Below are positions 52,693 to 62,384 of a stretch of 64,000 nt of DNA, piece after piece. Numbering within the stretch: the first letter of the stretch is position 1; each line of letters starts with the position of its first letter. The DNA is taken from NCBI GenBank assembly GCA_944321765.1, contig CALUMQ010000028.1:40918-104917 (forward strand), given 5' to 3'. The notes under the pieces were generated by a model that was not told where the DNA came from, ran no database searches, and saw only the letters and a list, made by a program, of their open reading frames with translations. Source of the DNA: an uncultured Alistipes sp. GTDB taxonomy: Bacteria > Bacteroidota > Bacteroidia > Bacteroidales > Rikenellaceae. The translations under genes and the position numbers were made by a program.

Positions 52693-55600
52693 ATGGCATC
52701 CCGAAATAGCTCCCGCAATGCACGACAGACCGTGCAGCGTTCCAACCGAGACAGCATCCGCTGGATCGGAGGGTTGCTGTTGCTCTGTCTCGGCCTGTTT
52801 GCCGGCTTTGCGGTTCTTTTTTCCTTCTTCAGCTGGGCCGCCGACCAGAGCGGGCTGCAGCTCTCCGCGGAGCAGCGCGCGACGCTGGGTGTGGAGCCGG
52901 AGAATCTCTGCGGATGGAGCGGAGCCCGCCTGGCGCGCCTCCTGGTCGACCGTTCGTTCGGACTTTTCGGCATGCTGATCCCCGTGATGCTGATCCTCAT
53001 CGGCGTGCGGATCCTCCGCCAGCGTCCGCTGCTGATGAACCATTCGATCCTTTCCCTCTTTCTGATCATGATCCTGGGGTCGCTGACCCTGGGCTTCGCC
53101 TTTGCCGACCGATGGAGCCTCTGCTGCTCGACGGGCTGGGGCGGTGTCTTCGGTATCGAGGTCGGGGATCTGCTGCGGGTCAACATCGGGGTGTTCGGAA
53201 CGATCATTCTGCTTGTCGGAGGATGGATCCTTACGGGGGTCTATATTAACCGCAACTTTATCAACAAGGTTAACGAGGCGGGCAATGTGGTAATGGACCG
53301 CAGCGAGAAACTCGTCGAGATCGTCCGCAACAAGGTGACACACCACGGAACCGATACCGCCTCCGGAGAGGAGCGCGATGAAGAGGACGATGTAGAGACT
53401 GACGACGATTCGCATGAGACCTCCGCGGATACTGACGCAAAGGTTCCGACGCCTTCCGTGCGGCCGGAACCGGTCAATCCCGCTACCGCGCCGGCATCGC
53501 CGCTGACGGCCCAAACGGCCTCGACCACCGTGCGGCGCCCTGCGGCGGATGATTCCGCCGATGTCGCTTCCGAACCGTACGCCGAGCGGGCGGCTGATAC
53601 AGACTCATCATTTGAAGCGGCTGTCGGAACGGCGGTTCCTCTGCATGTCGAACGTACGGCAGAGCCGCAGAATTCACACTCCGCTGCGGAGGATCCGGAT
53701 GATGACAATCCTTTCCTGGAACTGACGCCCGACGGAGAACCTGTGGGCAAGAGCGTGGTGGAGGAGCGTCGAGGAGCTCGTGCGCGAACCGTCGCGACGG
53801 ACGATACCGACGACGTCTTTACGGAGGTTGATCTGTCGCATCCCGAAGGCCGGGTGGTCATGGGTCGCGGCGGACTGGTTGAACTGCAGCGTCCGACGAC
53901 GTCAGGACGTGCGGAATCGCTTCGTGCGACAACCGTACGGAACGACGGCCCGTTTACCGAGATAACCGTTGGTGTCGACGATTCCGAACCGGCCGGGGTC
54001 CCGGAGACCTCCGCATCCGCCGGAGTCTTGGATCCTTCCGCATCCGAGGCATCCTCCGTTCCGACATCGGAGCAGGATCGTCAGCCGATGCCTCCGCATG
54101 AGCCGGCCGGGGCCCTGCAAACTGCTTCTGCGACAACCTCGGCACCCGCCGCCGCGACTGCCGTTTCCACAACCGCTGCTGCAGCGACCGAGGGGGTCGT
54201 GGTGACGGTCGAGGCGAACGAGGCGAAGGTGGTCGACGCCCGGACCATTCCTACCGAGAGCTACGATCCGCTGAAGGATCTGGTCAATTACCGCAAGCCT
54301 CCCGTGACGCTGCTGGAGGACTATATCTCCGACGAGGGGGTCTCCGACGAGGAGATTTTCGAGAACAAGACGCGCATCGAGGAGACGCTCAAGTATTTCG
54401 GCATTCCGATCCAGCGCATCAAGGCGACGGTGGGTCCGACTGTCACCCTCTACGAGATTGTGCAGGCCCAGGGGGTCAAGATCTCCAAGATCCAGGGGCT
54501 GCAGAACGATATCGCCCAGAGTCTCAAGGCCGAATCGGGCATCCGCATCATCGCGCCGATTCCCGGTCGCGGCACGATCGGCATCGAGGTACCGAACCGA
54601 CACAAACAGGTCGTGTCGATGTATTCGGCCGTGCGGTCGCTGCGCTTCCAGGAGTCGAAGGCCGAGCTTCCGGTGGTGATCGGACGCACGATTCAGAACG
54701 AGAACTACGTCTTCGACCTCACGAAGATGCCGCACCTGCTGGTGGCCGGCGCCACGGGACAGGGCAAGTCCGTCGGACTGAACGCCATCATCACGTCGCT
54801 GCTCTACCGCAAGCACCCCGCGCAGCTGAAGTTCGTGATGATCGACCCGAAGATGGTGGAGTTTTCGCTCTACGCCAGGATCGAGCGGCACTTCCTGGCC
54901 AAGATGGAGTCCGAGGACGAGGCCATCGTCACCGATCCCCGCAAGGCGGTCTATACGCTCAACTCCCTGTGTCTGGAGATGGACAACCGCCTGGAGCTGT
55001 GCAAGAAGGCCGGAGCGCGCAACATCTCCGAGTACAATGCCAAGTTCGTGGCCCGGCAGCTGAATCCGATGAACGGACACCGCTACCTGCCCTATATCGT
55101 CGTGGTGATCGACGAGTTTGCCGATCTGATCATGACGGCCAAGGAGGTCGAAACGCCCGTCACGCGTCTGGCGCAGAAGGCCCGCGCCATCGGCATCCAC
55201 CTGATCATTGCTACGCAGCGTCCGTCGGTCGACGTCATCACGGGCAAGATCAAGGCCAACTTCCCGGCCCGCATCGCCTTCCGCGTGATGCAGATGACCG
55301 ACTCGCGGACGATCATCGACCGTCCGGGCGCCGATCAGCTGATCGGCCGGGGCGACATGCTCATCTCGAAGGACGGTGAACTGACGCGCATCCAGTGCGC
55401 GCTGGTCGAGACGAAGGAGGTGGAGCGTATCGTCGACTACATCTCGAAACAGCAGGGGTACACCTCGGCCTATGCACTGCCCGACTATACGCCGGAGAGT
55501 GCCGAGGGCAGCACGGGTCCGGGCGGCGAGGAGTCCTCGGCCCCCGTGAAGTACGACACGCTCTTTGCCGAGATCGCCCGCGAGGCGGTATCGAGCGGTC

Positions 55601-55782
55601 AGATCTCCACGTCGATGATCCAGCGCAACTACGAGGTGGGCTTCAACCGCGCGGGACGTATCATGATGCAGCTCGAACGGGCTGGCATCGTGGGACGCCA
55701 GCAGGGGGCCAAGCCGCGCGACATTCTCTACCACGATCTTCCCTCACTGGAGGCCAAGTTGCAGGACCTGGGGCTCTTCTGA
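52693..55782 (+). CDS. ftsK: DNA translocase FtsK
   Basis: The protein has 1029 residues from ATG 52693. The first 200 residues hold about four membrane helices (IGGLLLLCLGLFAGFAVLF, FGMLIPVMLILIGV, ILSLFLIMILGSLTLGFAF, FGTIILLVGGWIL). A linker of about 300 residues rich in Ala, Thr, Pro, Glu and Asp follows. The motor has Walker A GATGQGKS at 686-693 and VVVIDEFADLIMT as Walker B. The C-terminal gamma winged helix (GQISTSMIQRNYEVGFNRAG) reads KOPS-type sites. It moves chromosome ends at the division septum. Confidence 0.96.
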   Translation: MASRNSSRNARQTVQRSNRDSIRWIGGLLLLCLGLFAGFAVLFSFFSWAADQSGLQLSAEQRATLGVEPENLCGWSGARLARLLVDRSFGLFGMLIPVMLILIGVRILRQRPLLMNHSILSLFLIMILGSLTLGFAFADRWSLCCSTGWGGVFGIEVGDLLRVNIGVFGTIILLVGGWILTGVYINRNFINKVNEAGNVVMDRSEKLVEIVRNKVTHHGTDTASGEERDEEDDVETDDDSHETSADTDAKVPTPSVRPEPVNPATAPASPLTAQTASTTVRRPAADDSADVASEPYAERAADTDSSFEAAVGTAVPLHVERTAEPQNSHSAAEDPDDDNPFLELTPDGEPVGKSVVEERRGARARTVATDDTDDVFTEVDLSHPEGRVVMGRGGLVELQRPTTSGRAESLRATTVRNDGPFTEITVGVDDSEPAGVPETSASAGVLDPSASEASSVPTSEQDRQPMPPHEPAGALQTASATTSAPAAATAVSTTAAAATEGVVVTVEANEAKVVDARTIPTESYDPLKDLVNYRKPPVTLLEDYISDEGVSDEEIFENKTRIEETLKYFGIPIQRIKATVGPTVTLYEIVQAQGVKISKIQGLQNDIAQSLKAESGIRIIAPIPGRGTIGIEVPNRHKQVVSMYSAVRSLRFQESKAELPVVIGRTIQNENYVFDLTKMPHLLVAGATGQGKSVGLNAIITSLLYRKHPAQLKFVMIDPKMVEFSLYARIERHFLAKMESEDEAIVTDPRKAVYTLNSLCLEMDNRLELCKKAGARNISEYNAKFVARQLNPMNGHRYLPYIVVVIDEFADLIMTAKEVETPVTRLAQKARAIGIHLIIATQRPSVDVITGKIKANFPARIAFRVMQMTDSRTIIDRPGADQLIGRGDMLISKDGELTRIQCALVETKEVERIVDYISKQQGYTSAYALPDYTPESAEGSTGPGGEESSAPVKYDTLFAEIAREAVSSGQISTSMIQRNYEVGFNRAGRIMMQLERAGIVGRQQGAKPRDILYHDLPSLEAKLQDLGLF

Positions 55783-55829
55783 CGCCCGACGCGGCCTGCC
55801 TTTTGTCGAACTTTCTTTTTTTGTTGCCC

Positions 55830-56441
55830 ATGCGAATAGCACGTCAAATCCTGATTACGGCGGCGGCTCTGCTGACGCTCTTCCCGACGGCAGCTGCCGA
55901 TCGTGCCACCTACCTGCTGGAGCGCCTCTCCGAGGGGTTCCGGGCGATGAAAAGCTATGAGGTGCGTTTCGAGATCTCGGCCGAGGACTTCTCCGGCAAC
56001 GGCAGCTACACGGTCGACGGTGACTCCTATTGCCTGACGTTGGGCGATGCCGAGGTCTTTGCCGATGCGACGACGCGCTACGAGGTTGACAACCGCCGCC
56101 GGGAGGTGACGATCGTCGAGGTCGACCGCGAGAGCCGCAACCTGCTGAACAATCCGATCCGGGCCTTCGATTTTCTCGACAGTCAGTATACCCCGACGCT
56201 GGTCTCTGAGGCGGACGGACACGCTGTCGTGCGGCTGACTCCGACGACTGAAAATAGTGCCTCGGCAGGGACGGTCGAGGTGACGATCTCCACGTCGACC
56301 ATGCGTCCCGAATCGCTCGACTACGACTACGACGGCGAACGGGTGACGGTGCGTATTGTCGGGATAGGATCTCCGCAGACGCCGTTGCGGCGTTTCGACC
56401 CGAAGCAATACGACGGGTACGAAATGATCGATTTTCGCTGA
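55830..56441 (+). CDS. LolA-like outer-membrane lipoprotein carrier family protein
   Basis: The protein has 203 residues from ATG 55830 with a signal peptide cleaved near PTAAAD. The mature part (YLLERLSEGFRAMKSYEVRF, GSYTVDGDSYCLTLG, PIRAFDFLD) fits the LolA/LolB fold in the Bacteroidota form. It would be a periplasmic carrier or sensor of lipids or lipoproteins. It follows ftsK by 47 bases, a common neighbour pair in this phylum. Confidence 0.8.
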   Translation: MRIARQILITAAALLTLFPTAAADRATYLLERLSEGFRAMKSYEVRFEISAEDFSGNGSYTVDGDSYCLTLGDAEVFADATTRYEVDNRRREVTIVEVDRESRNLLNNPIRAFDFLDSQYTPTLVSEADGHAVVRLTPTTENSASAGTVEVTISTSTMRPESLDYDYDGERVTVRIVGIGSPQTPLRRFDPKQYDGYEMIDFR

Positions 56442-56761
56442 TTTTGATATTGTATTTGGCTTGTATCGGGGCGGTATGTGCCGGTATTTCTTGACGGTGC
56501 AGCCTATCCCCGTTTGTGCCATGTCCGAACGCTTCGGATGAGATACGGGGTCGCAATGCTTCGGTTGGACGGATATGATGCCGGAGACCGTGTATTGCGG
56601 CCTTTTTTTGTGGGGCTCTGTTTTCTCGTATTCTGGTCTGATTCTCGTTTATATTTTGGGGCGTTTATTAAATGTGTATTTCGTATTGTTATTCGTTATA
56701 TGTGTTGCATGCATGTTATTTTTTTGTTATATTGTGTCAATATATTGAAAATATTATTTAT
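56442..56761 (+). other. AT-rich intergenic stretch
   Basis: This stretch turns clearly AT-rich from about 56640, unlike the genes on both sides. An open frame of 95 codons (56478-56765) is not credible because it has no family-like features and a Cys/Phe-rich end. I see no RNA gene or terminator. Confidence 0.5.
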
Positions 56762-57364
56762 GTGAAGCGGTTTATACGTATTCTGTGCTTATTGGGCGTG
56801 TCTCTATTTTTCTGTACATGTTCGGACTTCCGACTCTCGATCGTATGAGACACCGGATCAAATGATGCAGAATGAATTTGCAGATCTTCATGTAGCGATC
56901 GCAGCCTTGAACTTAAGGTATACGGGTCAGTTTTGTGAACTAACTGATACACGGGGGTGGTTCCTCGGACGTTGGTTCATGCGAATATTCGCATCGGATG
57001 CTTTAAGTGCTGCAATTGGTGCTTCATGGGGCGGAAGAGGAGCTGTTGTGGGGGTATATTTGGATCTTTGATGGCGACCTGTGTGGCGCATGAAGAGGAC
57101 AGTCAGGCAGAATATGTTCCGACTGAAGAGAATCTGTTTGAAGATTCTGTTGCAGAAGAAGATGTGGCTGCAGATGCCGGTGAGGAAGAAAGCGGGGAAG
57201 AAGGATCAGACTTTATGATTCTGGCCTCAGGGGATGATCAAACGACCGATGTCGGTCAGACTTCGAAAAACATGCTTGAGGCGGCGGCTTGCGTCGGGGC
57301 CAATGGTTGTGTCCTGTGGCAGGTTTGTGAATCCGGTTCGGAGGAGGAAGAGACGGAAAACTAA
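56762..57364 (+). pseudogene. Frameshifted glycine-zipper lipoprotein gene
   Basis: Three reading frames must be joined to read a sensible protein of about 200 residues. The first frame (GTG 56762) gives a lipoprotein signal peptide, VKRFIRILCLLGVSLFFC. After one extra base near 56828 the frame continues with ETPDQMMQNEFADLHVAI and RGWFLGRWFMRIFASDA. A glycine zipper (GASWGGRGAVVGGIFGSLMA) is restored only if one G is added to the G5 run at 57050-57054. The rest is acidic and ends with CVGANGCVLWQVC and EEEETEN. It is either a decayed gene, a phase-variable gene or two sequencing errors. It lies 13 bases before the next gene. Confidence 0.55.
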
Positions 57365-57377
57365 AATACTGACCCGT

Positions 57378-57929
57378 ATGAAAAGATGGATTTTATTGTT
57401 TGTATTGCTCGGGGTGGCTGCCATTGCGCCCGCCCAGTCTTATGTGGACAACGGCAAAGGCATGATTTGGCAATTCGAGGCCCGGAATCTGTTCCAGTCG
57501 AAAAGCGAGGGTGTCAAGCAGCGCATGATCGAGGAGGAACTGGTCGTCGGGTATAGCTTCGATCCGCGATTCTCGCTGTTTGTTCCGTATACGCTGTCGT
57601 TGGGATTGTTCGATGCCGATAAAACGAGAAGTTACGAGGATGCAATGCAGCTCGGACTGGGTTTCGGCTACGCACCGCTGCATACCGATCATGACCGGCT
57701 CGACATTTCGGTCCGGTTCGGCAATACGCTCGGAGGCGACTGGCATTTTCGTTCATACGATGCGGGCGTGCGCTGGCAGACCGAGGCTCTGTGGACCCCG
57801 CTTTTCATAGGCGCAGGTGTCCGCTATATCGATGCATACAAGGGCGGATTTGCGGATTACTGTCATGTCTATTTGTCTGTTGGAGTCCGTATTCTGTGGC
57901 ATTGCGGAGCTGGACGGACGAGGCGTTAG
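57378..57929 (+). CDS. Small predicted outer-membrane protein
   Basis: The protein has 183 residues from ATG 57378. The signal peptide ends near APAQS. Alternating strands (MIWQFEARNLFQSK, LVVGYSFDPRFSLFVPYTL, LDISVRFGNTLGG, PLFIGAGVRYIDAY) suggest a small outer-membrane barrel. I do not recognise the family. It follows the broken lipoprotein gene by 13 bases and may have formed an operon with it. A strong terminator follows. Confidence 0.65.
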   Translation: MKRWILLFVLLGVAAIAPAQSYVDNGKGMIWQFEARNLFQSKSEGVKQRMIEEELVVGYSFDPRFSLFVPYTLSLGLFDADKTRSYEDAMQLGLGFGYAPLHTDHDRLDISVRFGNTLGGDWHFRSYDAGVRWQTEALWTPLFIGAGVRYIDAYKGGFADYCHVYLSVGVRILWHCGAGRTRR

Positions 57930-58001
57930 CCCGCGTGGTGTGCTGCCGGGCAGCACCTGTGGCCGGACGGCGAGCCTGCCTCCGCCCCGGAGAAAGGCGT
58001 A

Positions 58002-58036
58002 TTTCTCCCGACACCCTGTCGGGAGAAATTTTTTTT
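58002..58036 (+). terminator. Intrinsic terminator before gyrA
   Basis: A perfect 12-bp stem (58002-58013 with 58017-58028) and a 3-base loop are followed by eight T residues. Confidence 0.9.
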
Positions 58037-58119
58037 GCCGTCAAATCGCCGGAAAACGGGCAAAAAAAGGGTATGTGGCGGAAAATGTCGTGCCGGACGG
58101 TGATATTTCTGCCTGCAAA

Positions 58120-58151
58120 GTTGGTCAGATCGGAAATAAGTGCTATTTTTG
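58120..58151 (+). promoter_or_regulatory. Promoter of gyrA
   Basis: GTTG at 58120-58123, 20 bases, then TATTTTTG at 58144-58151. The -7 box is a full match, the -33 box has one mismatch. The leader would be about 180 bases. Confidence 0.55.
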
Positions 58152-58211
58152 TATGTTAAAAGATAAGTAATTTTACGCTGAAACTTCCGTTCTGTAACCG
58201 GCTTCGGCGAT

Positions 58212-58236
58212 GCGACGGCTGCCCGGCAGCCGTCGC
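58212..58236 (+). repeat. Perfect hairpin in the gyrA leader
   Basis: An 11-bp GC-rich stem (58212-58222 with 58226-58236) with a 3-base loop lies about 100 bases before the gyrA start. No T-run follows. The rest of 57930-58338 shows only the terminator and promoter. Confidence 0.6.
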
Positions 58237-58338
58237 AGGGTCCGGTCGGGGAAGAACGCTGCGGACGCTGGTTTTCGGGATCTTGTTCCTGGTGAGCCTT
58301 CCGCATCCGCAGGTACAACGAGAAAGTAGAAGAGAGAA

Positions 58339-60906
58339 ATGTTGACAGAAGAAGAAAAGAATGCAGGTTTGGTGGGGCGTATCATCCCCATCAATATCGA
58401 AGAGCAGATGAAGTCGGCGTACATCGATTACTCGATGTCGGTTATCGTGTCGCGTGCGTTGCCCGACGTGCGCGACGGACTGAAGCCCGTACACCGACGC
58501 ATCCTCTACGATATGAGCGCGGAACTCAACCTCTATTCCGACAAACCCACGCGTAAGTCGGCGCGTATCGTCGGAGACGTGCTCGGAAAGTTCCACCCCC
58601 ATGGCGACTTGTCGGTCTACGACGCCATGGTCCGTTTGGCCCAGGAGTGGTCGATGCGCTACCCGCTGGTCGACGGCCAGGGAAACTTCGGTTCGATGGA
58701 CGGCGACTCGCCGGCCGCGATGCGTTACACCGAGGCGCGCATGAAGAAGATCACCGACGAGGTGATGGCCGATATCGACAAGGAGACGGTTGACTGGACG
58801 CTGAACTTCGACGACACGATCAAGGAGCCTACGGTGCTGCCTACGCGTATTCCGCTGCTGATCGTCAACGGCGCGAGCGGTATTGCCGTGGGTATGGCCA
58901 CGAACATGGCGCCGCACAACCTCTCGGAGGTTGTCGATGCCTGCTGCGCCTATGTCGACAACCCGGAGATCACGGGCGAGGAGCTGCTGCAGTATGTCAA
59001 GGGTCCCGACTTCCCGACGGGCGGCATTATCTATGGCTACGAAGGGGTCAAGGAGGCGATGCTGACGGGTCGCGGACGTGTCATCATGCGGGCCAAGACG
59101 GAGATCGAACATACGCCCAGCGGCCGCGAATGCATTGTCGTCACGGAGATCCCCTACATGATCAACAAGGCCGAGATGATCAAGAAGATCGCCGACATGA
59201 TCAACGACAAGAAGATCGAAGGCATCTCCTACATCAACGACGAATCGGACCGCAACGGTCTGCGTATCATCATCATTCTGAAACATGACGCCGTGGCGAG
59301 CGTGGTTCTCAACACGCTGTTCAAGAATACGCCGCTGCAGACGTCGTTTGCGGTGAACAATATCGCGCTGGTCAACGGACGGCCGCAGCTGCTGTCGATG
59401 CGCGATCTGATCAAGTATTTCATCGACCACCGCCATGACGTGGTGGTGCGCCGCACGCAGTTTGACAAGCGTAAGGCCGAGGAGCGGCTGCATATCGTAC
59501 TGGGACTGCTGATTGCCCAGGACAACATCGACGAGATCGTGCACATCATCCGCTCGTCGCAGACGCCCGATCTTGCGAAGCAGACCATGATGGAGCGCTT
59601 CGAGCTGGACGACATCCAGGCCTCGGCCATCATCGAGATGCGTCTGCGCGCCCTGACGGGACTCGAACACGGCAAACTGGTTGCCGAGCGGGATGAACTG
59701 CAGGCGCTGATCGCCCATCTGACGGAGATCCTGGGAAGCGTGGCGCTGCAGATGCAGATCGTCAAGGACGAGCTGCTGGAGATCAAGGAGAAATACGGCG
59801 ATGCACGCCGTACGGAGATCGTCTACTCCTCGGAGGAGTTCAACCCGGAGGATTTCTATGCCGACGACGACATGGTGATCACGATCTCGCACATGGGCTA
59901 TATCAAGCGCACGCCGCTTGCCGAGTACCGCACGCAGCATCGCGGCGGTGTAGGCGCCAAGGGCAGCGCTACGCGCGACGAAGACTTCATCGAACACATT
60001 TATGTGGCCTCGATGCACAACACGATGCTCTTCTTTACGGAGAAGGGCCGCTGCTACTGGCTGAAGGTGTATGAGATTCCCGAGGGATCCCGTTCGTCGA
60101 AGGGCCGGGCGATCCAGAACGTCATTCAGATCGAGCCCGATGACAAGGTTCGCGCCTATATCAATGTCAAGCGTCTCGATGACGAGGAGTATGTGAACAA
60201 CAACTACATCGTCATGTGTACGAAGGACGGAACGATCAAGAAGACGAAGCTTGAGGCATACTCGCGCCCGCGTCAGAACGGCGTCAACGCCATTGTTATC
60301 CGCGAAGGCGACCAGCTGATCGAGGCGAAACTCACGAGCGGGCATGCCGAGGTGATGATCGCCGCACGCGACGGCAAGGCGATCCGCTTCAATGAATCGA
60401 CGGTACGTCCGATCGGGCGAGTCGGCGCCGGAGTCCGGGGTATCTCGATCGAGGAGTCGGACGAGGTGATCGGCATGATCTGCGTGGAGCCGGACTCCAA
60501 GCAGGATGTGCTGGTTCTCAGCGAGAACGGATATGGCAAGCGTACCGATCTGGACGAGTACCGCATCACGAACCGCGGAGGCAAGGGCGTTAAGACGATC
60601 AACATCACGGAGAAGACCGGAAAACTTATCTCGATCCAGGCCGTTACGGATGACAACGACCTGATGATCATCAATCGTTCGGGACTTACCATACGTACGG
60701 CCGTGTCGCAGATCCGCCTTGCGGGGCGTGCGACGCAGGGTGTTCGTATCATCAATCTGCGCGAGGGAGATGCCATTGCCTCGGTGATGGCTGTTCCGTC
60801 GGCCGGGGATGAAGACGCTGTGCAGCCGGCTGAGGAGGGTGATAACGGAGGGACGACGCCGGAGGCTCCCTCTTCCGACAACACCACCTCGCCCGCGGAA
60901 GAATAA
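58339..60906 (+). CDS. gyrA: DNA gyrase subunit A
   Basis: The protein has 855 residues. The N terminus ([21 protein letters not shown]) is the standard GyrA start. The catalytic tyrosine is Y130 in AAMRYTEAR, and the pinwheel repeats include the GyrA box QNGVNAI region. In the quinolone region, [13 protein letters not shown], the residue equal to Escherichia coli Ser83 is Leu91 (codon TTG 58609-58611), while the Asp87 equivalent D95 is kept. The C-terminal 40 residues are acidic. Gyrase adds negative supercoils; gyrB is not in the window. Confidence 0.96.
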   Translation: MLTEEEKNAGLVGRIIPINIEEQMKSAYIDYSMSVIVSRALPDVRDGLKPVHRRILYDMSAELNLYSDKPTRKSARIVGDVLGKFHPHGDLSVYDAMVRLAQEWSMRYPLVDGQGNFGSMDGDSPAAMRYTEARMKKITDEVMADIDKETVDWTLNFDDTIKEPTVLPTRIPLLIVNGASGIAVGMATNMAPHNLSEVVDACCAYVDNPEITGEELLQYVKGPDFPTGGIIYGYEGVKEAMLTGRGRVIMRAKTEIEHTPSGRECIVVTEIPYMINKAEMIKKIADMINDKKIEGISYINDESDRNGLRIIIILKHDAVASVVLNTLFKNTPLQTSFAVNNIALVNGRPQLLSMRDLIKYFIDHRHDVVVRRTQFDKRKAEERLHIVLGLLIAQDNIDEIVHIIRSSQTPDLAKQTMMERFELDDIQASAIIEMRLRALTGLEHGKLVAERDELQALIAHLTEILGSVALQMQIVKDELLEIKEKYGDARRTEIVYSSEEFNPEDFYADDDMVITISHMGYIKRTPLAEYRTQHRGGVGAKGSATRDEDFIEHIYVASMHNTMLFFTEKGRCYWLKVYEIPEGSRSSKGRAIQNVIQIEPDDKVRAYINVKRLDDEEYVNNNYIVMCTKDGTIKKTKLEAYSRPRQNGVNAIVIREGDQLIEAKLTSGHAEVMIAARDGKAIRFNESTVRPIGRVGAGVRGISIEESDEVIGMICVEPDSKQDVLVLSENGYGKRTDLDEYRITNRGGKGVKTINITEKTGKLISIQAVTDDNDLMIINRSGLTIRTAVSQIRLAGRATQGVRIINLREGDAIASVMAVPSAGDEDAVQPAEEGDNGGTTPEAPSSDNTTSPAEE

Positions 60907-60945
60907 CATAACAGGTTACATAATTCCAACTAAACCGTATTAGTC

Positions 60946-62292
60946 ATGAAAAGAACTTTTTTGTCGGCGCTTGCGGCACTGCTTCTGGCAGTCCCGGCCG
61001 TTCATGCACAGAAAGTGAACAAGGAGGCGCTTCTTTCGAAGATCGAAAAGAGCGATGCTGACATTGCCGATGCGAAGAAAGGCGCAAAGGCTGCGACGTG
61101 GATCAACCGCGGCAAGGCGTTCTACGACGCTGCTGCGGAGCCCACGAAGAGTCTGTTCGTGGGTATCGAGCCCACGATGTTGAAACTGGCCATGGGGGAG
61201 CCGTCGTTCAAGGGCAACGAGACGCTTCTCGACGTGCAGTATGAGGCGTGGACCTATCCTTACGTGACGGTCTACATCAAGGACAACAAGGTAACGTGCT
61301 GGAAGCAGACGCAGTGGGTTGTAGAGGATGCTCCCGCCAAGGCCATCGAGGCCTATAAGAAGGCGTATGACCTGGATCCGAAGAGTGCCGACAAGGTAAA
61401 GCAGGGCCTGCAGCAGGTAAGCGACTTCTGCTCGCAGCTGGGTAATGTGGGCCTTGAGACGGGCAACTACCTCGAGGCGGCCGATGCCTATGCTACGGCA
61501 TACGATGCACAGTCGTGCGCGGCCTATGGCCAGAATCCCGATCCGGCGCTGCTGTACTATGCCGGCTACCTGCTGACGGTCGACGGAGCGAACAATCCGG
61601 AGTCGTATGTCAAGGGAGCCGATTATCTGACGCGTTCGATTGATCAGGGCTATGCCGACGAGGAGGGCAACATCTACTACTACCTCTTCCACTGCTATTA
61701 CGGCCAGAAGGGAGCCGACAGCAGCAACCTGCTGAAGGCCAAGGGAGCGTTGCTGACGGGTATCGAGAAGTTCCCGAAGAACGAACGTATCCTCGACGGA
61801 CTGATGCAGCTTTATACGGCCGAGGAGGGTGTCGGAGATCCTGCCGATCTGATCAACATGATCGACAACGCCATTGCGAACAACCCCGAGAGTGTCGACC
61901 TGTGGTTCGGCCGCGGGCGTATCTTCTATGCGTTGAAGGACTATGACAAGAGCATCGAGTCGTTCAAGAAGGTTGTGGAGCTGAAGCCCGATCTTTTCGA
62001 AGGCAACTACTACCTGGGTGTCTTCTACACGATCAAGGGTGATGAGCTCAACAAGGTGATGAACGAGAAGCAGTACAGCAGCCAGGCTGCCTATGACGAG
62101 GATCTGAAATCGGTCAATGCCGTATATATGGAGGCTCTTCCGTGGTTTGAGAAGGCTCACGAGCTGAAGCCCGACGACAGCGATACGTTGGAGTTCCTCA
62201 AGTCGCTGTGCTTCCGTCTGCGCGACGAACCGGGCATCATGGACAAGTACAACAAGTACAACGAGCTCTACAAGCAGGCCAAAGGCGAGTAG
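60946..62292 (+). CDS. Exported TPR-repeat protein
   Basis: The protein has 448 residues with a signal peptide cleaved near AVHAQK. Tetratricopeptide-like helix pairs occur in several places, clearest at KAIEAYKKAYDLDPKSADKV and SIESFKKVVELKPDLFEGN. TPR domains bind partner proteins; the partner is unknown. It begins 39 bases after gyrA with no terminator between, and this pairing recurs in Bacteroidales. Confidence 0.85.
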   Translation: MKRTFLSALAALLLAVPAVHAQKVNKEALLSKIEKSDADIADAKKGAKAATWINRGKAFYDAAAEPTKSLFVGIEPTMLKLAMGEPSFKGNETLLDVQYEAWTYPYVTVYIKDNKVTCWKQTQWVVEDAPAKAIEAYKKAYDLDPKSADKVKQGLQQVSDFCSQLGNVGLETGNYLEAADAYATAYDAQSCAAYGQNPDPALLYYAGYLLTVDGANNPESYVKGADYLTRSIDQGYADEEGNIYYYLFHCYYGQKGADSSNLLKAKGALLTGIEKFPKNERILDGLMQLYTAEEGVGDPADLINMIDNAIANNPESVDLWFGRGRIFYALKDYDKSIESFKKVVELKPDLFEGNYYLGVFYTIKGDELNKVMNEKQYSSQAAYDEDLKSVNAVYMEALPWFEKAHELKPDDSDTLEFLKSLCFRLRDEPGIMDKYNKYNELYKQAKGE

Positions 62293-62313
62293 TTATTAAT
62301 CATTCGATACATG

Positions 62314-62352
62314 CGGGCGCGCGATTCCGAAGGATCGCGCGCCCGTTGTTTT
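62314..62352 (+). terminator. Intrinsic terminator after the TPR gene
   Basis: A GC-rich stem of at least 11 bp (62314-62324 with 62335-62345) with one bulge is followed by a T-rich tail. Confidence 0.75.
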
Positions 62353-62384
62353 TGCATGACGTTTGTCCGTGCGTACGAATTCTT

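Noticed and set aside
56478-56765. Open frame of 95 codons in the AT-rich region
   Set aside because: Composition is erratic, with no signal peptide and no conserved motif.
58156-60909. Open frame of 917 codons on the minus strand opposite gyrA
   Set aside because: Shadow of gyrA; no start context, signal or domain.
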